Below, in pieces: positions 11,573 through 22,464 of a stretch of 64,000 nucleotides of DNA (its first letter is position 1; every line of letters starts with the position of its first letter). Below the pieces are notes generated by a model. It saw nothing but the letters and a program-made list of their open reading frames with translations. It made no database searches and had not been told where the DNA came from. Origin of the DNA: Macrothele yani (lineage: Eukaryota; Arthropoda; Arachnida; Araneae; Macrothelidae); contig CM077024.1 in the NCBI GenBank assembly GCA_039090855.1, positions 68,574,594 through 68,638,593 of the forward strand, read 5' to 3'. Made by a program: the position numbers and the translations under genes.

Positions 11573-12412
11573 ATCAGTAAGAAAGGATGGGGGTCTCCTG
11601 TTAGCGTACTCTAAATGAACTATTTTTTTCTCCATTATAAAAAAGTTCATAATTTTTTTTCAGGCAAAATTGGTTAGGCGTTTTTCGCGTTTCTCAGGCT
11701 TTCCGAACACTTTGTTTATTTGGGACATTCTGAGCTAACCTCTAGTTTTCTTATTTCCTGAGGAAAGAGCTCTGTGCTAGTCCATTCTTGACCCGCTAAC
11801 TTAAAAGTTATTTATTTATTTATGGAGAAGGAAGGGCGCGTTTCAGTTTTGTTTTTGTTTTTTTTTTCTTTTGTTTTAAGCATTTACTCATAGTATTCAT
11901 TTAATTTTGTATTTTGTAAAGTCCATTCCGTCATTCATTTTCCATTCATTTATCAGTAATGTATATGATTAACAAATGGATGAACAAAACAAATAGTGTG
12001 GCATGAAAAGGAAGTTATGTGAAATAACTCCATATGTCACACATTTATTTCAAATAAGAAACAGTGCCAAGCCTCAAACGTCCTCAGTTAATGAGTAATG
12101 TGTGCCACCTCATCATGTTCAGAATCTCTTCGTATCAAAGAGTGAAGTGTTTGCGAGAAATTTACGCTCATGTATTTGAATTGAAGTACTAAATTTTTAA
12201 CTAAGAAACAAATGATTAGGCTAGTGAATATTTCCGTATAGAAATCATACGAATTTATTTTTTCATGCCAGATTGATTTTTTCATTTTTCAGCGTTACCT
12301 ATGGGTGCACGTTGGTTGACTAAATATTTAAAGGTTTTCTTTAGAGCATTGAAACAAAGAACTATGTATTTCTAAAACGTAAGCCGTTGTGAAATACAGG
12401 TGCCGTCGCTTC
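11573..12412. other. No gene recognised
   Basis: AT-rich with T-runs and an ATTT microsatellite at about 11811-11824. Nothing else seen. Confidence 0.5.
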
Positions 12413-13629
12413 TACACTGAAGAGCAATTGAATTAGAGACAACTGGCGTTATGCAAATGTGGCGCTTTGGGCGGGCGGCCCTGTAAACGGAAACGACATG
12501 ACGTATGTTGCGATCCGACAATATAAGGAGTGATGCGACGGGAATCAGTAAGATTCGGACGCAGTATGGGTAAGACGAAGGATCTAAACGCATTTGATCG
12601 TGGACAAATTGTCGGGGCTCAACGAATGGGTCACTCCATCTCGGAAGTCGTGCAGGCACTGGGATTTTCACGAGCCACTGTGTCACGGGTGCACCTTGAG
12701 TACATCGAATTCGGTAAAATCATCCCAGCAAGAGCCAACTGCCGTGGACAAGAGCGTGTGGATGAGCGGCATCATCGACGTCTAGCTCGCATAGTAATAG
12801 CAGATAGACGGCCCAATAGTGCAAGAAATCACTCGGAAATTTAACGCTGGTGCACAAAAACGTGTAAGCAGCCACACCATCTCCTCGCTATGGGGTACAG
12901 AAGCCATCGTCTTACGAGGGTACCGCTGCTGACTGCACATCACAGGGTGCAAAGATTAGTATGGGCGCGGGAACATCGCCACTGGACCCTAGACATGTGA
13001 AGAAATGTTGCCTGGACTGATGAGTCGAGATTTACGTTGGTGCATGAGGATGGGAGGATACGAGTACGGCGCAAACCACATGAAGCGATGGATCCTTCTT
13101 GCCAGCAGGGTACTCTCCAAGCTGGTGGGGGTGAAATTCTCGTCTGGGGACTGCTTACGTGGACTGAAATGGTACCCCTGGTACGTGTGACATCCTCCTT
13201 CGCAGGTCAACGTTACCGGATTATCCTGGAAGACCATTTTCTCCCGTTTGTGCGTCTTCAACATCCCACTGGGGACCTCATTCTGCAACAAGACAATGCA
13301 CCGTGCTATCGCTCCCGAATTGTGTCCAAATCGTTGGATAAACACTCCACCGACGTGACCTCGCTTCCTCGGCCAGCTAGGTCATCTGTTATCAATCCCC
13401 TTGAGCACATCTGGGATGCCATCGAGAGAGATGTTCGAGGCTCTGACCCCTCCATCAAATCTTCGTGAACTGTGGGAGCCTTTTCAGGGATCGTGGATCC
13501 GTATGGTTTCCCAACGCTTCCGGTGTCTTGTCGAGTCCATGCCAAGACGAATCGCCGCCGTCATCAGGGCGAAATGTGGTGCTACACGTTCCTAGACAGG
13601 TATCTCTAATTCAATTGCTCTTCAGTGTA
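12413..13629 (+). mobile_element. Tc1-like transposon (DD34E), complete ends, broken transposase
   Basis: The ends are inverted: TACACTGAAGAGCAATTGAA at 12413 and its complement ending at 13629, matching over about 28 bp. TA at both edges fits insertion at TA. At 1.2 kb it is close to the usual 1.2-1.7 kb for the superfamily. It contains one transposase relic on the plus strand. The good match of the ends suggests moderate age. Confidence 0.88.
12567..13590 (+). pseudogene. Tc1-like transposase
   Basis: The natural start is the ATG at 12567 (MGKTKDLNAFDRGQIVG), leading into a helix-turn-helix (ISEVVQALGFSRATVSRV). A frameshift near 12820 separates this DNA-binding part from the catalytic part. 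In the second part WTDESRF (13015 onward) supplies the first Asp, LQQDNAPCYRS the second and INPLEHIW the Glu, with 34 residues between the last two, so this is a DD34E enzyme with the triad intact. A stop at about 13466 removes the last residues. The enzyme would cut at the TIRs and insert at TA. Non-functional as it stands. Confidence 0.85.
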
Positions 13630-14292
13630 CAACTTAGAAAATTAGATTCCACCGCCGAACACTAGTTTCAAAAGCATTTGCCGATCACCTGCAGCGGGGT
13701 GTTTTCACCGATTGTGAATGCCAATCGGTGACTCCACCCCCCCCCCCCCACAAAAAAAAAACCGGAAAGACAAGACAAATCTTCAGAAACCAGAAAAATC
13801 TTTTAGTGACCTTTGGTAGCAAAACATATTTCGAAGTAAGTAAAGGGCTAAATTATTTTTGTTGGTTTCAGGATTTACCGAACATTGTGTACATCCCTAA
13901 TTGCTTTAAACAGTCACCGATCCCTAATTGAGTGCCAGTGGTTCTATGGAGGAGGGACAGCCAGCTCCGTAAGGCTTGCATACCACCCATGACTGATGTT
14001 TTCGGTCAAATGGGCAGAAACCTATGTTTGTTATCAATTTGCCACAGGTGCATGCATGTAAGGGATAGAAAATTTGCTGTACCTAAATCCATTTTCCGAA
14101 GCTCATTGATTGATTCATTATATTTTTATTTTTACTCTGACTGGCGAAGAGAATTTTAGTTCTTAGAATTCTTACGAAAATAAGAGAGATATAGTCAACA
14201 ATCGTTCATCAAAAACAATAAAATGACCGAAATGTACGAAGAATCCAAAAGAAGAAATATACATAAAAAAACTGTGACACTGTCGCAGGAAA
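13630..14292. other. No gene recognised
   Basis: Includes a C-tract followed by an A-tract at 13737-13760. Otherwise unremarkable. Confidence 0.5.
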
Positions 14293-14697
14293 AATGCGTA
14301 ACACGACAGAGTGACAAAACAGTTAACACGACAGAGTGACAAAACGGTTAACACAACAGAGCGACAAAACAGTTAACACGACAGTGACAAAACAGTTAAC
14401 ACGACAGCGTGACAAAACAGTTAACACGACAGAGTGACAAAACAGTTAACACGACAGAGTGACAAAGCAGTTAACACGACAGAGTGACAAAACAGTTAAC
14501 ACAACAGAGTGACAAAACAATTAACACGACAGAGTGACAAAACAGTTAACGCGACAGAGTGACAAAACATTTAACACGACAGTGACAAAACAGTTAACAC
14601 GACAGCGTGACAAAACAGTTAACACGACAGAGTGACAAAACAGTTAACACGACAAAGTGACAAAACAGTTAACACGACAGAGTGACAAACCAGTTAT
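14293..14697. repeat. 25-bp minisatellite, about 16 copies
   Basis: Head-to-tail units of consensus GTTAACACGACAGAGTGACA plus AAACA, with few substitutions. Two units (at about 14369-14391 and 14567-14589) lack two bases and each is followed by a unit with CGTG in place of AGTG, so a block of eight units has itself been duplicated. There are no spacers between units. Confidence 0.95.
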
Positions 14698-14882
14698 GTC
14701 AGTGTTTAAGGTCGGGATATCATTTACAATAACAAATAACATACCACTTGGATTTCAAAATTTATGTATGGCTGGTAAAATCCCGTGGCTCGGATGATAT
14801 CAAAATGCACTGGTAAGTCGAGCTCGCAATCGAAAGATAAACTGTTTTGTTAAGAAGCGTTGATCGAACTGCAACGAGGATT

Positions 14883-16623
14883 CATCATCATCATCATCAT
14901 TGTCAACCATTATCAATCCACTGCTGGACGAAGGTCTCCCCAAGTTTCCTCCACAACGGTCTGTCTTGTGCCAGTCTCCTCCATGTCACCCCTGCATACT
15001 TTCGAATTTCATCCACCCATCTCCCATGTGGTCTTCTTCTGGGTCTTTTCCTGTCCCTTGGAATCCAATCTAAAATTTCGGCTGTCCATCGATGGTCTGT
15101 TCTTCTGGCAGTATGTCCAGCCCATTGCCATTTCAGGGATTTAACTCTGATCATGATGTCTTCCACTCTTGTCATTTTTCGGATCCACGTGTTCCTCTTT
15201 TTATCTCTCCTGGTATCTCTCCTCAGCGACTGAAAAACACCCTCCAATGTGGCATTAAAGAGCTTCGGAGATATGGTGTCACCTTGTCTCACTCCCTTTC
15301 CAATTTTTACGTGTGTTGTATTTTCAAACAGCCTAATCTTTGCACTTGCATTTTCATAGATGTTATTAATAATATTAATGTATGCATCTTCAATACCGCA
15401 GGTTTTCAGAGCCATTGCAACTGCTGATGGTTTCACCGAATCAAAGGCTTTTTCATAATCGATAAAAGCCATGCACAATGGAAGTTCATATTCCCTCGCT
15501 CTTTCAATTAGCTCTCTCAGCACGTGGATATGATCTATTGTGCTGTAGCCACTTCTGAATCCAGCTTGTTCTCTCGGTTGAGCCATGTCCAGTGTTACCT
15601 TCAAGCGGTGTGAAAGAACTTTAGTGAAGATTTTATAAACTACTGATAGGAGGCTGATAGGTCTGTAGTTTCCGAGATCCTCAATGTCACCTTTCTTATG
15701 TATCAGGATCATTGTAGCGGTGTTCCAATCCTCAGGAATCTTTCCTTCATTAAGGCATCGAGTGAAAATTTGGGCGAGTACTGTTTCGATTTCTCCACTT
15801 GCTTCTTGTATGATGTCTACAGTAATTCCATCTTCTCCTGGAGCTTTTCCCCGCTTCATGTTCTTGATTGCATGTGCAACTTCTGCTGGAAGGACTGGAG
15901 GAACTCTGGTACTGGTATCTTTCATGATGTCTGGAGTGCATGTATCATCCCTTTCATATAATTTGGAGTAGAAATCTTTCACTCTTGTCAAAATTTCGCC
16001 TCTATTTCTTGTTACAGAACCATCTTCTTTTCTCAGTGCCATAATCTGTTTTCTTCCCTTACTGAGATGTCCCTTTGCTATCTTTAGGCTTTGGTTGTTT
16101 TCAATTGCTTTCCTCACTAGTTCACAGTTGAATTTTCTTACGTCTTCAGTGATACTTTTTCTTACTGTCTTGCATAGCTCTATATATTCCACTTTGGAAG
16201 TCACATCTTCTTTAGTTGTCCTCATCTCTCTTCTTTTTTGCATCAACATTTTCGTTTTTCCTGATAATTTATTTACATGCAACTTGTTCTTAGACCCAGC
16301 TAATTTTGTTGCTGTTTCCATAAGAGCTTTGGTTACTTTTCTGTTAACTTCAGAGATGTCCACTTCTTCTGATGTTAAGCCTTCTAAAGCAGAGAACCTG
16401 TTCTTCAGTTCCAACTTGAAGGTATTATGGCGTTTTTTAAGGTTGGTTATGTCAATACATTTTGTTTGTCTTATGAGCTTGCCTCGTTCAAGTTTAGTGT
16501 TGAAGTGCATCTTACATCTCACCAATCTATGGTCACTACCTGTGTTGAACTTGTTTAGCACACTGCAGTCTTCTATGACGAATTTTTTGTTACACATAAT
16601 AAAATCAATTTCACTTGTCGTCT
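14883..16623 (-). mobile_element. RTE-type LINE, copy 1: 5'-truncated, internally deleted
   Basis: Flanked by identical 11-bp target-site duplications CAACGAGGATT at 14872-14882 and 16624-16634. The 3' end is an ATG/CAT trinucleotide repeat at 14883-14900, typical of RTE elements, immediately after the stop codon of the ORF. The 5' end is truncated inside the endonuclease. Compared with copy 2 (57700-60884) it lacks about 500 bp corresponding to 58026-58531. The perfect duplications and open ORF imply a recent insertion. Confidence 0.92.
14903..16597 (-). CDS. RTE endonuclease/reverse transcriptase, open but lacking the FADD box
   Basis: An uninterrupted frame of 564 codons. Residues 1 to about 45 are the end of the endonuclease, including SDHRLVRCKM. 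Then come a linker and the reverse transcriptase fingers and palm: RGKAPGEDGI, LGNYRPISLLS, MAFIDYEKAFDSV (motif A) and GVRQGDTISPKLF (motif B). At about residue 458 the sequence jumps to TRRDKKRNTWIRKM, deleting the FADD catalytic motif and thumb, and ends with the Arg-rich tail of the family (WAGHTARR, RDRKRPRRRPHGRW). The deletion is in frame. It cannot be an active reverse transcriptase. The first ATG shown is only the first in the truncated copy. Confidence 0.85.
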   Translation of the reverse strand: MCNKKFVIEDCSVLNKFNTGSDHRLVRCKMHFNTKLERGKLIRQTKCIDITNLKKRHNTFKLELKNRFSALEGLTSEEVDISEVNRKVTKALMETATKLAGSKNKLHVNKLSGKTKMLMQKRREMRTTKEDVTSKVEYIELCKTVRKSITEDVRKFNCELVRKAIENNQSLKIAKGHLSKGRKQIMALRKEDGSVTRNRGEILTRVKDFYSKLYERDDTCTPDIMKDTSTRVPPVLPAEVAHAIKNMKRGKAPGEDGITVDIIQEASGEIETVLAQIFTRCLNEGKIPEDWNTATMILIHKKGDIEDLGNYRPISLLSVVYKIFTKVLSHRLKVTLDMAQPREQAGFRSGYSTIDHIHVLRELIERAREYELPLCMAFIDYEKAFDSVKPSAVAMALKTCGIEDAYINIINNIYENASAKIRLFENTTHVKIGKGVRQGDTISPKLFNATLEGVFQSLRRDTRRDKKRNTWIRKMTRVEDIMIRVKSLKWQWAGHTARRTDHRWTAEILDWIPRDRKRPRRRPHGRWVDEIRKYAGVTWRRLAQDRPLWRKLGETFVQQWIDNG

Positions 16624-16639
16624 CAACGAGGATTACTGA

Positions 16640-17005
16640 TCATTAAATGGTGAGTACAGATGACAGCTTTCGTCAGGCTGCACACAAAAGAGCAGAAATC
16701 TGAATGTCCACTAGTAGAGCATGACACTTGATATACGGCAGTAAAAATTTTTGCTACGGACAAAAATGTAGCATGCGGAAAAACAAGATCGGGGTCATTT
16801 ATTTACATGAGAAAGCCATGTTCTCAAAAAATGGACCTCCAGGAAACAATACATTCCTGATTAACGGTAAAACCACTTGCTCGGAAGTGCTACTTTCAAA
16901 TGAAGCACTTATATACAGAGTGTTAAGAATTTAAGCAACGAAATCTATTTTTTGGTGCGTTGCTGCATGTCAGTTGAGATATATACATCGAAAGCATTTC
17001 TTTCT
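16640..17005. other. No gene recognised
   Basis: Short frames only, no similarity recognised. Confidence 0.5.
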
Positions 17006-17010
17006 TTTCT

Positions 17011-17216
17011 TTTTTTTTTTTTTATTAAAGGTTTAACGACCACCGTGAGCGACTCAATGGCTCGTACCTAATTAGGTCCACTGGTTTCAGGGAAGGGAGA
17101 AAGCCTGTGCCGTAAGACAAACACAAAATCCCTGCCTCACCTGGATCCGAACCAGGAGCCATCTCGGACGAATGGTCAGAAGCCAACGCTTAGATCAATG
17201 CGCCACCGGGGAGGCG
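17011..17216 (-). mobile_element. tRNA-derived SINE (SINE-B)
   Basis: On the minus strand the copy begins with a tRNA-like head (CCGGTGGCGCATTGATCTAA, box A-like), continues with a box B-like motif (GGTTCGGATCC) and a body, and ends in an A-tract (T-tract at 17011-17023 on the plus strand). Closely related to the copy at 53704-53927. Transcription would be by RNA polymerase III from the internal boxes, and mobility would depend on a LINE. Confidence 0.85.
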
Positions 17217-17224
17217 CTTTTCTT

Positions 17225-18265
17225 TTCAGTGTAAGTATGAAAAACATTTTACATCTAAGTTCTTGGTTTAGTCTCCGTTACAAAGCGTCATTCAACAAAG
17301 ATTTTAGGTGAACCAAAATCTTTGTTATTTGACTGCTTCGGCTTAAATGTTCAAGCTCTTAAGGCGAGTATTTTGTACCTGAAGAAGCCTTTGTTTCCTT
17401 TATTGGCCTCAAAAAAGCAGCAATTCTCACAAAAGTTGAACTTATTCATTATAATTCAGCAACTCTAATCTTCCTTTCAAAAAATTGTAATACAATGCAA
17501 GTGGTCCACTGCTGTTCTGAATATTTCATGCACGAGTGCTGAATCGCAAGTAGCATACAGTAATCTGTGACGGCTAAAAATTATTATCTAGATTGATTTC
17601 TTCCAGTGTAGTTACATGGACGTAGAGTATGTTATTTTGCAGAGAAGTTTGGATTAAAAGACTGTGTGGTGAAGAATAGAATCCAGTGGAAATTGCAACC
17701 TACGGGAATTATGGCTTTAGCGGGACGTACGGGCTGAGATAACGTTTCGTGGTCCTACGAAGACCACCGGCAAAAGAAATTTATCGTATACTGCAAGACG
17801 TCTGTTGTCCTAAAAGTGTGAATATTGGGAGGTGTAAGAATGATGGATAAAATCTGCTCATGGGTGAATTGATTTGTCTGACGAAGGCCACACCGATAGT
17901 GTACGGACAGCAAGGCATAAGAGACTGACTAGTTTATGGCCTGTGCTAAAAGAAAACAAGCATTCTCCTTAACAACAGTGCTAAAAGGAGATCCCTAGAG
18001 GAAAATTCTTTACGTAATAATTTGGAACAGGTAGCTGAGGTGAACATATAAGAGAAGGCACCTGACGCATGTTCCCTCGAGCTCGCTTTCCAGTAGCCGC
18101 CGTGAATATGACGCAAATGTCACAACCGCTACGGATATTCTGTAGAAGAGTATGAAACGTATCTTATAATCGTACGCCTTACGCATTCGCATTTGTATTC
18201 TCTGTTAATTAACCCTGTATTTTAGTATCATATTTTATTCTTCGATCTTGCTGCGTCTGTTTTGT
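17225..18265. other. No gene recognised
   Basis: Holds a small hairpin at 17294-17326 (12-bp arms AACAAAGATTTT, 9-nt loop). Otherwise short open frames with no similarity recognised. Confidence 0.5.
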
Positions 18266-18267
18266 TG

Positions 18268-18430
18268 GTTTCTAGGTTTAACGATTACTAAGAATAATAA
18301 ACCATCGCCCGTACTTGATATCGATTCTGTAGTTCCGAGAGGAGGAAGTGCCAGTGCAATAGGGCAGGCTCAACACCATCGCCTCGTCTGGGACTTCTCA
18401 CTTGGACGAACGCTTAGACCACGAGGCCAC
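18268..18430 (-). mobile_element. SINE-B relic
   Basis: On the minus strand, GTGGCCTCGTGGTCTAAGCG at 18430 matches the SINE-B head, followed by GTTCGTCC and an altered box B. The end of the body (GTAATCGTTAAACC) also matches. Strongly diverged and without an A-tail. A Tc5-like transposon sits directly beside its 5' edge. Confidence 0.6.
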
Positions 18431-18433
18431 TAA

Positions 18434-20644
18434 CAAGGGAAACTATCGGACCTCCCGACGACAATCGTCACGGAACGTTCTGTGGTGGACATGCAAGACA
18501 CTAAAGTAACAGGTGTGAGGTACGGCATTTTGGAATCGCCCGTAACCCCTAGAGAACATGTCTTATAATTGTGGGACGCCCCGCCTGCAATATATGCAGC
18601 CATAAAGTGTCAAACAACATGTAAATGTGGGTGTGATGTGTTTGAGTTATACTGCGCATGCCTGGAAGGTGTCATGTGTTGTGTACGTCAGTAACTGTTA
18701 AACGTGAGTAGTTTGAGATAGCGCACTGGCCTGTTCATACGCATACAAATATTGTGTTGTGTGTTTTAAGAAAATGGCTTGTAACCGTCATGCTGTAGTA
18801 CAGATACTGGTGAACGAGGTGACGCAGAAATACCAAGCAGACGACACGGCTCCAACGTATATCGACAGGCGAATTGCAAGACAGTTGTATAGCGTTTTGG
18901 AGCAACATGTCATTGGAGGTGCTTACATACTTTAAGGACAGACATTGTGGTGTGATAGTGATGAAAAGTCGGACACATTATCTGAACATAGTGATACACC
19001 GGGTACTCCAGCAAATAACGTGCCAAGCAGTTCGAGTTCCTATGAACCATCACACCCCAAAGTGAAACGGAAAAGCATTCACGAACAGCTTTCAAGACAA
19101 TCCATGCAGAGTGTCTATGACAATGTGAAGGTCGCAAAGAAAACCGTTTCAGCAACTGCCCGTAAATACAAGATATCACGAGAGAAAGTGCGGCAAATAG
19201 TAACGGCTGTTGAGAGTGGTGGTACAATGGATACAAAACTGCACGCACTCGCCAGCATATGTACACCGAATTCCAAGATGTGCGTAACTTGGGACTCTCA
19301 ATTCACTACTGGCATTTAAAGACGTGGGCAAAGGAAACAGCTAACGCAATGGGTATCCCCATTTTTAAAGGCAGCACATATTTCGTGCACAAATTCAAAC
19401 GTCGCTATAAAATCTCATCACGCAAGATCACGAGGTTCGTTGCCAGGTGAGATGTAACCCTTGACTCGGCTGTACGGAACAGCGCATTGGAGTTTGTACG
19501 AGATGTTACGGACTGCATTACTGACCAACACAATTGATGCCGACATGGTGTTCAATACAGATCAAACTCGATTTGAATGCGAACTCACGTCAAACAGGAC
19601 GCTATCACTGACTGGGGAGAAGACAGCTGAAGCTGTTGTTCAATCCGTTGCATCGACTACCCACTAATATACGATTCAGGAGCTTATGTCCATGTCAGGA
19701 CGCTTTGCAAAGAAACTGTACTTCTGCTTTCAGGAAGCGGGTGGTAAATTTGCCAAACGTGTTTCCAAAACAGTACGACCTAACCAACCTCCAAATATAG
19801 AATGTGACTGCAGCACCAGTGGTTAGATGTCCACAGCTCTCGTTCTGTCTTGGATGCGTACGGTACTGGAACCGGATTTAACGGGACCTTCTCTTATCTT
19901 ACTAGATTCGTGGTCTGGTCAAACCGAAGCTAGTTTGCCAGCCAAAGCCTTCGGTGACAGGGACGTCAATTTGCACACAAAAATCTTATCACCAGAAGCC
20001 ACCAAATACTGCCAGCCCCATTGATTTGTATTTCTTTCGACAATACAAACTGTTTTCACGACGCATCGAAGAGTACATACGTTCTGGTGAGGTGCATGGC
20101 GTCAACCTGCATGACCGAATCTTCATTTTCAAGTTGCATTCATTTATATACAACCAGTTGTGTGCACCACAGTACAAACCCATGCTATGCTATGCGTGCA
20201 AGGCGTATGGATACTTGCCACACGAAACGCCTCTTCCGTTCCGCAATGTGTTGGACATCAATTTTGCTGTGCGTGACATGTGCAACGCTCCTGACTGTTA
20301 TTTCAGTGCCGTCATTATCTGCTCGTGGTACGAAATTACCCTTTGCTTGCAGCACTGCCTTCTCTTAAGACATTACCATGACGTGGAGTGAGGTATGTAT
20401 ATGGCATTTGCAACTTAATGGTGTTGTACGTGGTTTCTCTCGACATTTAGAAGCCTCATATCTAACAGGTAACTGTTGTTTGACACTTTATGGCTGCATA
20501 TATTACAGGCGGGCGTCCCACTTTTAAAAGACATGTTCTAGGGGCTGCGGGTGATTGAGAAATGCCGTCATGCTTGATGTCATGCTTGTCCACCACAGAA
20601 CATTCCGTAACGATTGTAGTCGGGAGGTCCGATAGTTTCCCTTG
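18434..20644 (+). mobile_element. Tc5/pogo-like DNA transposon with long inverted repeats
   Basis: Inverted repeats of roughly 170-185 bp (18434-18619 and 20475-20644) begin with CAAGGGAAACTATCGGACCT. The element is flanked by TAA on both sides (18431-18433 and 20645-20647), which fits the TNA target duplication known for Tc5-like elements. The interior encodes a DDE transposase of the CENP-B/Tc5 type. Length is 2.2 kb. Confidence 0.82.
18774..20390 (+). pseudogene. Tc5-like DDE transposase
   Basis: Starts at ATG 18774 (MACNRHAVVQ) and breaks after about 50 codons. The next block (18945-19319) has a helix-turn-helix-like part (AKKTVSATARKYKISREKVRQIV). The catalytic part follows: VFNTDQTRFECEL (first Asp), ILLDSWSGQTEA (second Asp) and, after a one-base insertion near 20020, PIDLYFFRQYKLFSRRIE (third Asp), with about 38 residues between the last two. 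The tail VNLHDRIFIFKLHSFIYNQL is also family-like. At least four frameshifts or stops make it non-functional. The role in intact elements is cut-and-paste transposition at TNA sites. Confidence 0.75.
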
Positions 20645-20647
20645 TAA

Positions 20648-22000
20648 GAGAGGCTTGCTTCACATGTAGGTAGCATCCAATTTATTTTTCTTCTGTGCTG
20701 GAATCAAATTGATACTAAATTCACTTTACTTTTCATTTGTTTCATTCTTGTAAACCGCTACTACAGATGAAACAGTTTCTTTTATGTAAGCTGTAATAAA
20801 CGTATTTTCCTTAATTCAAATTATTCTATTGTTAGTATCATCTGATAGAATAAAACAAAGAACCAGGAGTAGATAAATTATCGGAGGACATAGGAGGAAT
20901 AAAGCATTGCGTTGTATAGAAAGATTTATTCCTGAACTTGGAAAGAGAGAAATTTCACCCTTCTTTTCAGTTTCAGAGTCATATACCTACCAAGTCTGAG
21001 CTGTTAGTTACGCATTAATGAAGAAAGTGATAAGTTTGTAAACTATCTAAGTAATATTTCAATTTTTATTTTCATATTTTTTCACTTTATTTTTCTTCTG
21101 TTTCGTAATTTAAAGTAGTACTTAAGAAAATGCCCCGTAAAAAAATGAGCAAACGATGCACGTGGCCCGAGATTAGAAGGAAACCTATGATTTCGTCTGG
21201 TGTTAATGATGCGAAAGAGAAGTTTACGAACAGGTTAATTAGCCAGGTGATTGTAGCTTAACACTGGGAGAGCTGTTTCCATCCGTAGTAGGTGGTTCCA
21301 TAAAATCTACGCCATGTGTACCAGTATGAAATTAGCATGAATTCAGAAGTAGTCCGGAATGCTGTGAACGTAAAATTACCTTGTTAGGACTTAAAACTGC
21401 GGCAGTTAATCATAGTGGTCATTTAAAGAGAAGCAAGTTGTTACTTTTCATCATCCGTCGCGCTCAATAGCACTAATGCACCAGTAATTAGCACATCTGA
21501 TGGGAGCAAATGTCTGCGACTTCAGTGAATTGCTTTCCTAAGCCGAGAGAACAGAGGCCATACTGATAGATTTTTTCAAAACATTATTTTTAGTTTTGCA
21601 TTTACGTTGCTTTTTATGTTAATGTAAATGCATAGGAAGTGTCATTTTTATTAAAACTCAGGGGGAGAATAGTCGATTTAGTATTCGGAAAAACGCATAT
21701 CTTTGCATATAAAAGTTGTTTTTCACTGTGCTATGTTGGAAGAAACACCTTACGAAAATGTTTCCAGTTTGTGATGCCTTTTTCGAGAAGAGGCAAATAC
21801 ATAGAGTGCTACGATTCCTTACGGAATTATTTGTATAGTAAAATTAAATAGTTAAAAAGAACAGCATACGAAGGTATTAGTTATCAATACTCATTGGACT
21901 TGGGTAAGGATCAAATTGTCTCACAAAACTGTTCACATTTTACACCTTGAAGAATGGAAACATCTTCAATTTCAGATGTATAAAATTCTCTCGCCTTTGA
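20648..22000. other. No gene recognised
   Basis: AT-rich. Several short frames, none recognisable. Confidence 0.5.
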
Positions 22001-22260
22001 ATTAAATCAGATGGAGAATTCTTTTTCACAGATTCATTGTAAGCAGTCAAACTGAGGAATTCGTAGCCTAAAATGCAAAGGACGTGGCTTTTAACCAGTT
22101 AAGTGCTTTGGTTTTGGCAATCGTAATTTAACCATTAAATCAGATGGAGAATTCTTTTGCACAGATTCATTGTAAGCATTCAAACTGTAAAATTCGTAGC
22201 CTAAAATGCAAACGACGTGGCTTTTAGCCAGTTAAGTGCTTTGGTTTTGGCAATTGTAAT
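22001..22260. repeat. 127-bp tandem duplication
   Basis: Units 22001-22127 and 22134-22260 are the same segment repeated once, with only a few substitutions, separated by TTAACC. The end of the unit (TTTGGCAATCGTAAT) recurs at about 22765 inside a separate insertion. Confidence 0.9.
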
Positions 22261-22464
22261 CCAAAATACATAAGGGCACGCATTGTCCTAATTCATCAAA
22301 GCATGCTTCCGATTGATCAAAGCTGAAAATATTCGTAACAAAGCACCATTCTAAAAGGCAACGTTTCTGGGAAGGAACATAAGCTGTTATCTTCTTATGC
22401 CCGTTTATCTCTTCAAATTAGATTGAACGCTATGTACCACATCTAAAAATGAACATATATCAAG

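Noticed and set aside
14293..14697. CRISPR-like array
   Set aside because: Units are contiguous without unique spacers and the DNA is eukaryotic; it is a minisatellite.
14847..15233. Histidine-rich plus-strand frames over the RTE 3' end (also 57661-58059)
   Set aside because: The His run is the CAT microsatellite and the rest is antisense to the RTE ORF.
16095..16646. 183-codon plus-strand frame
   Set aside because: Antisense of the RTE ORF; its counterpart occurs at 59403 for the same reason.
17294..17326. 12-bp hairpin as a sixth member of the snap-back class
   Set aside because: Arms are much shorter than the others and a match of this size is less striking in AT-rich DNA.
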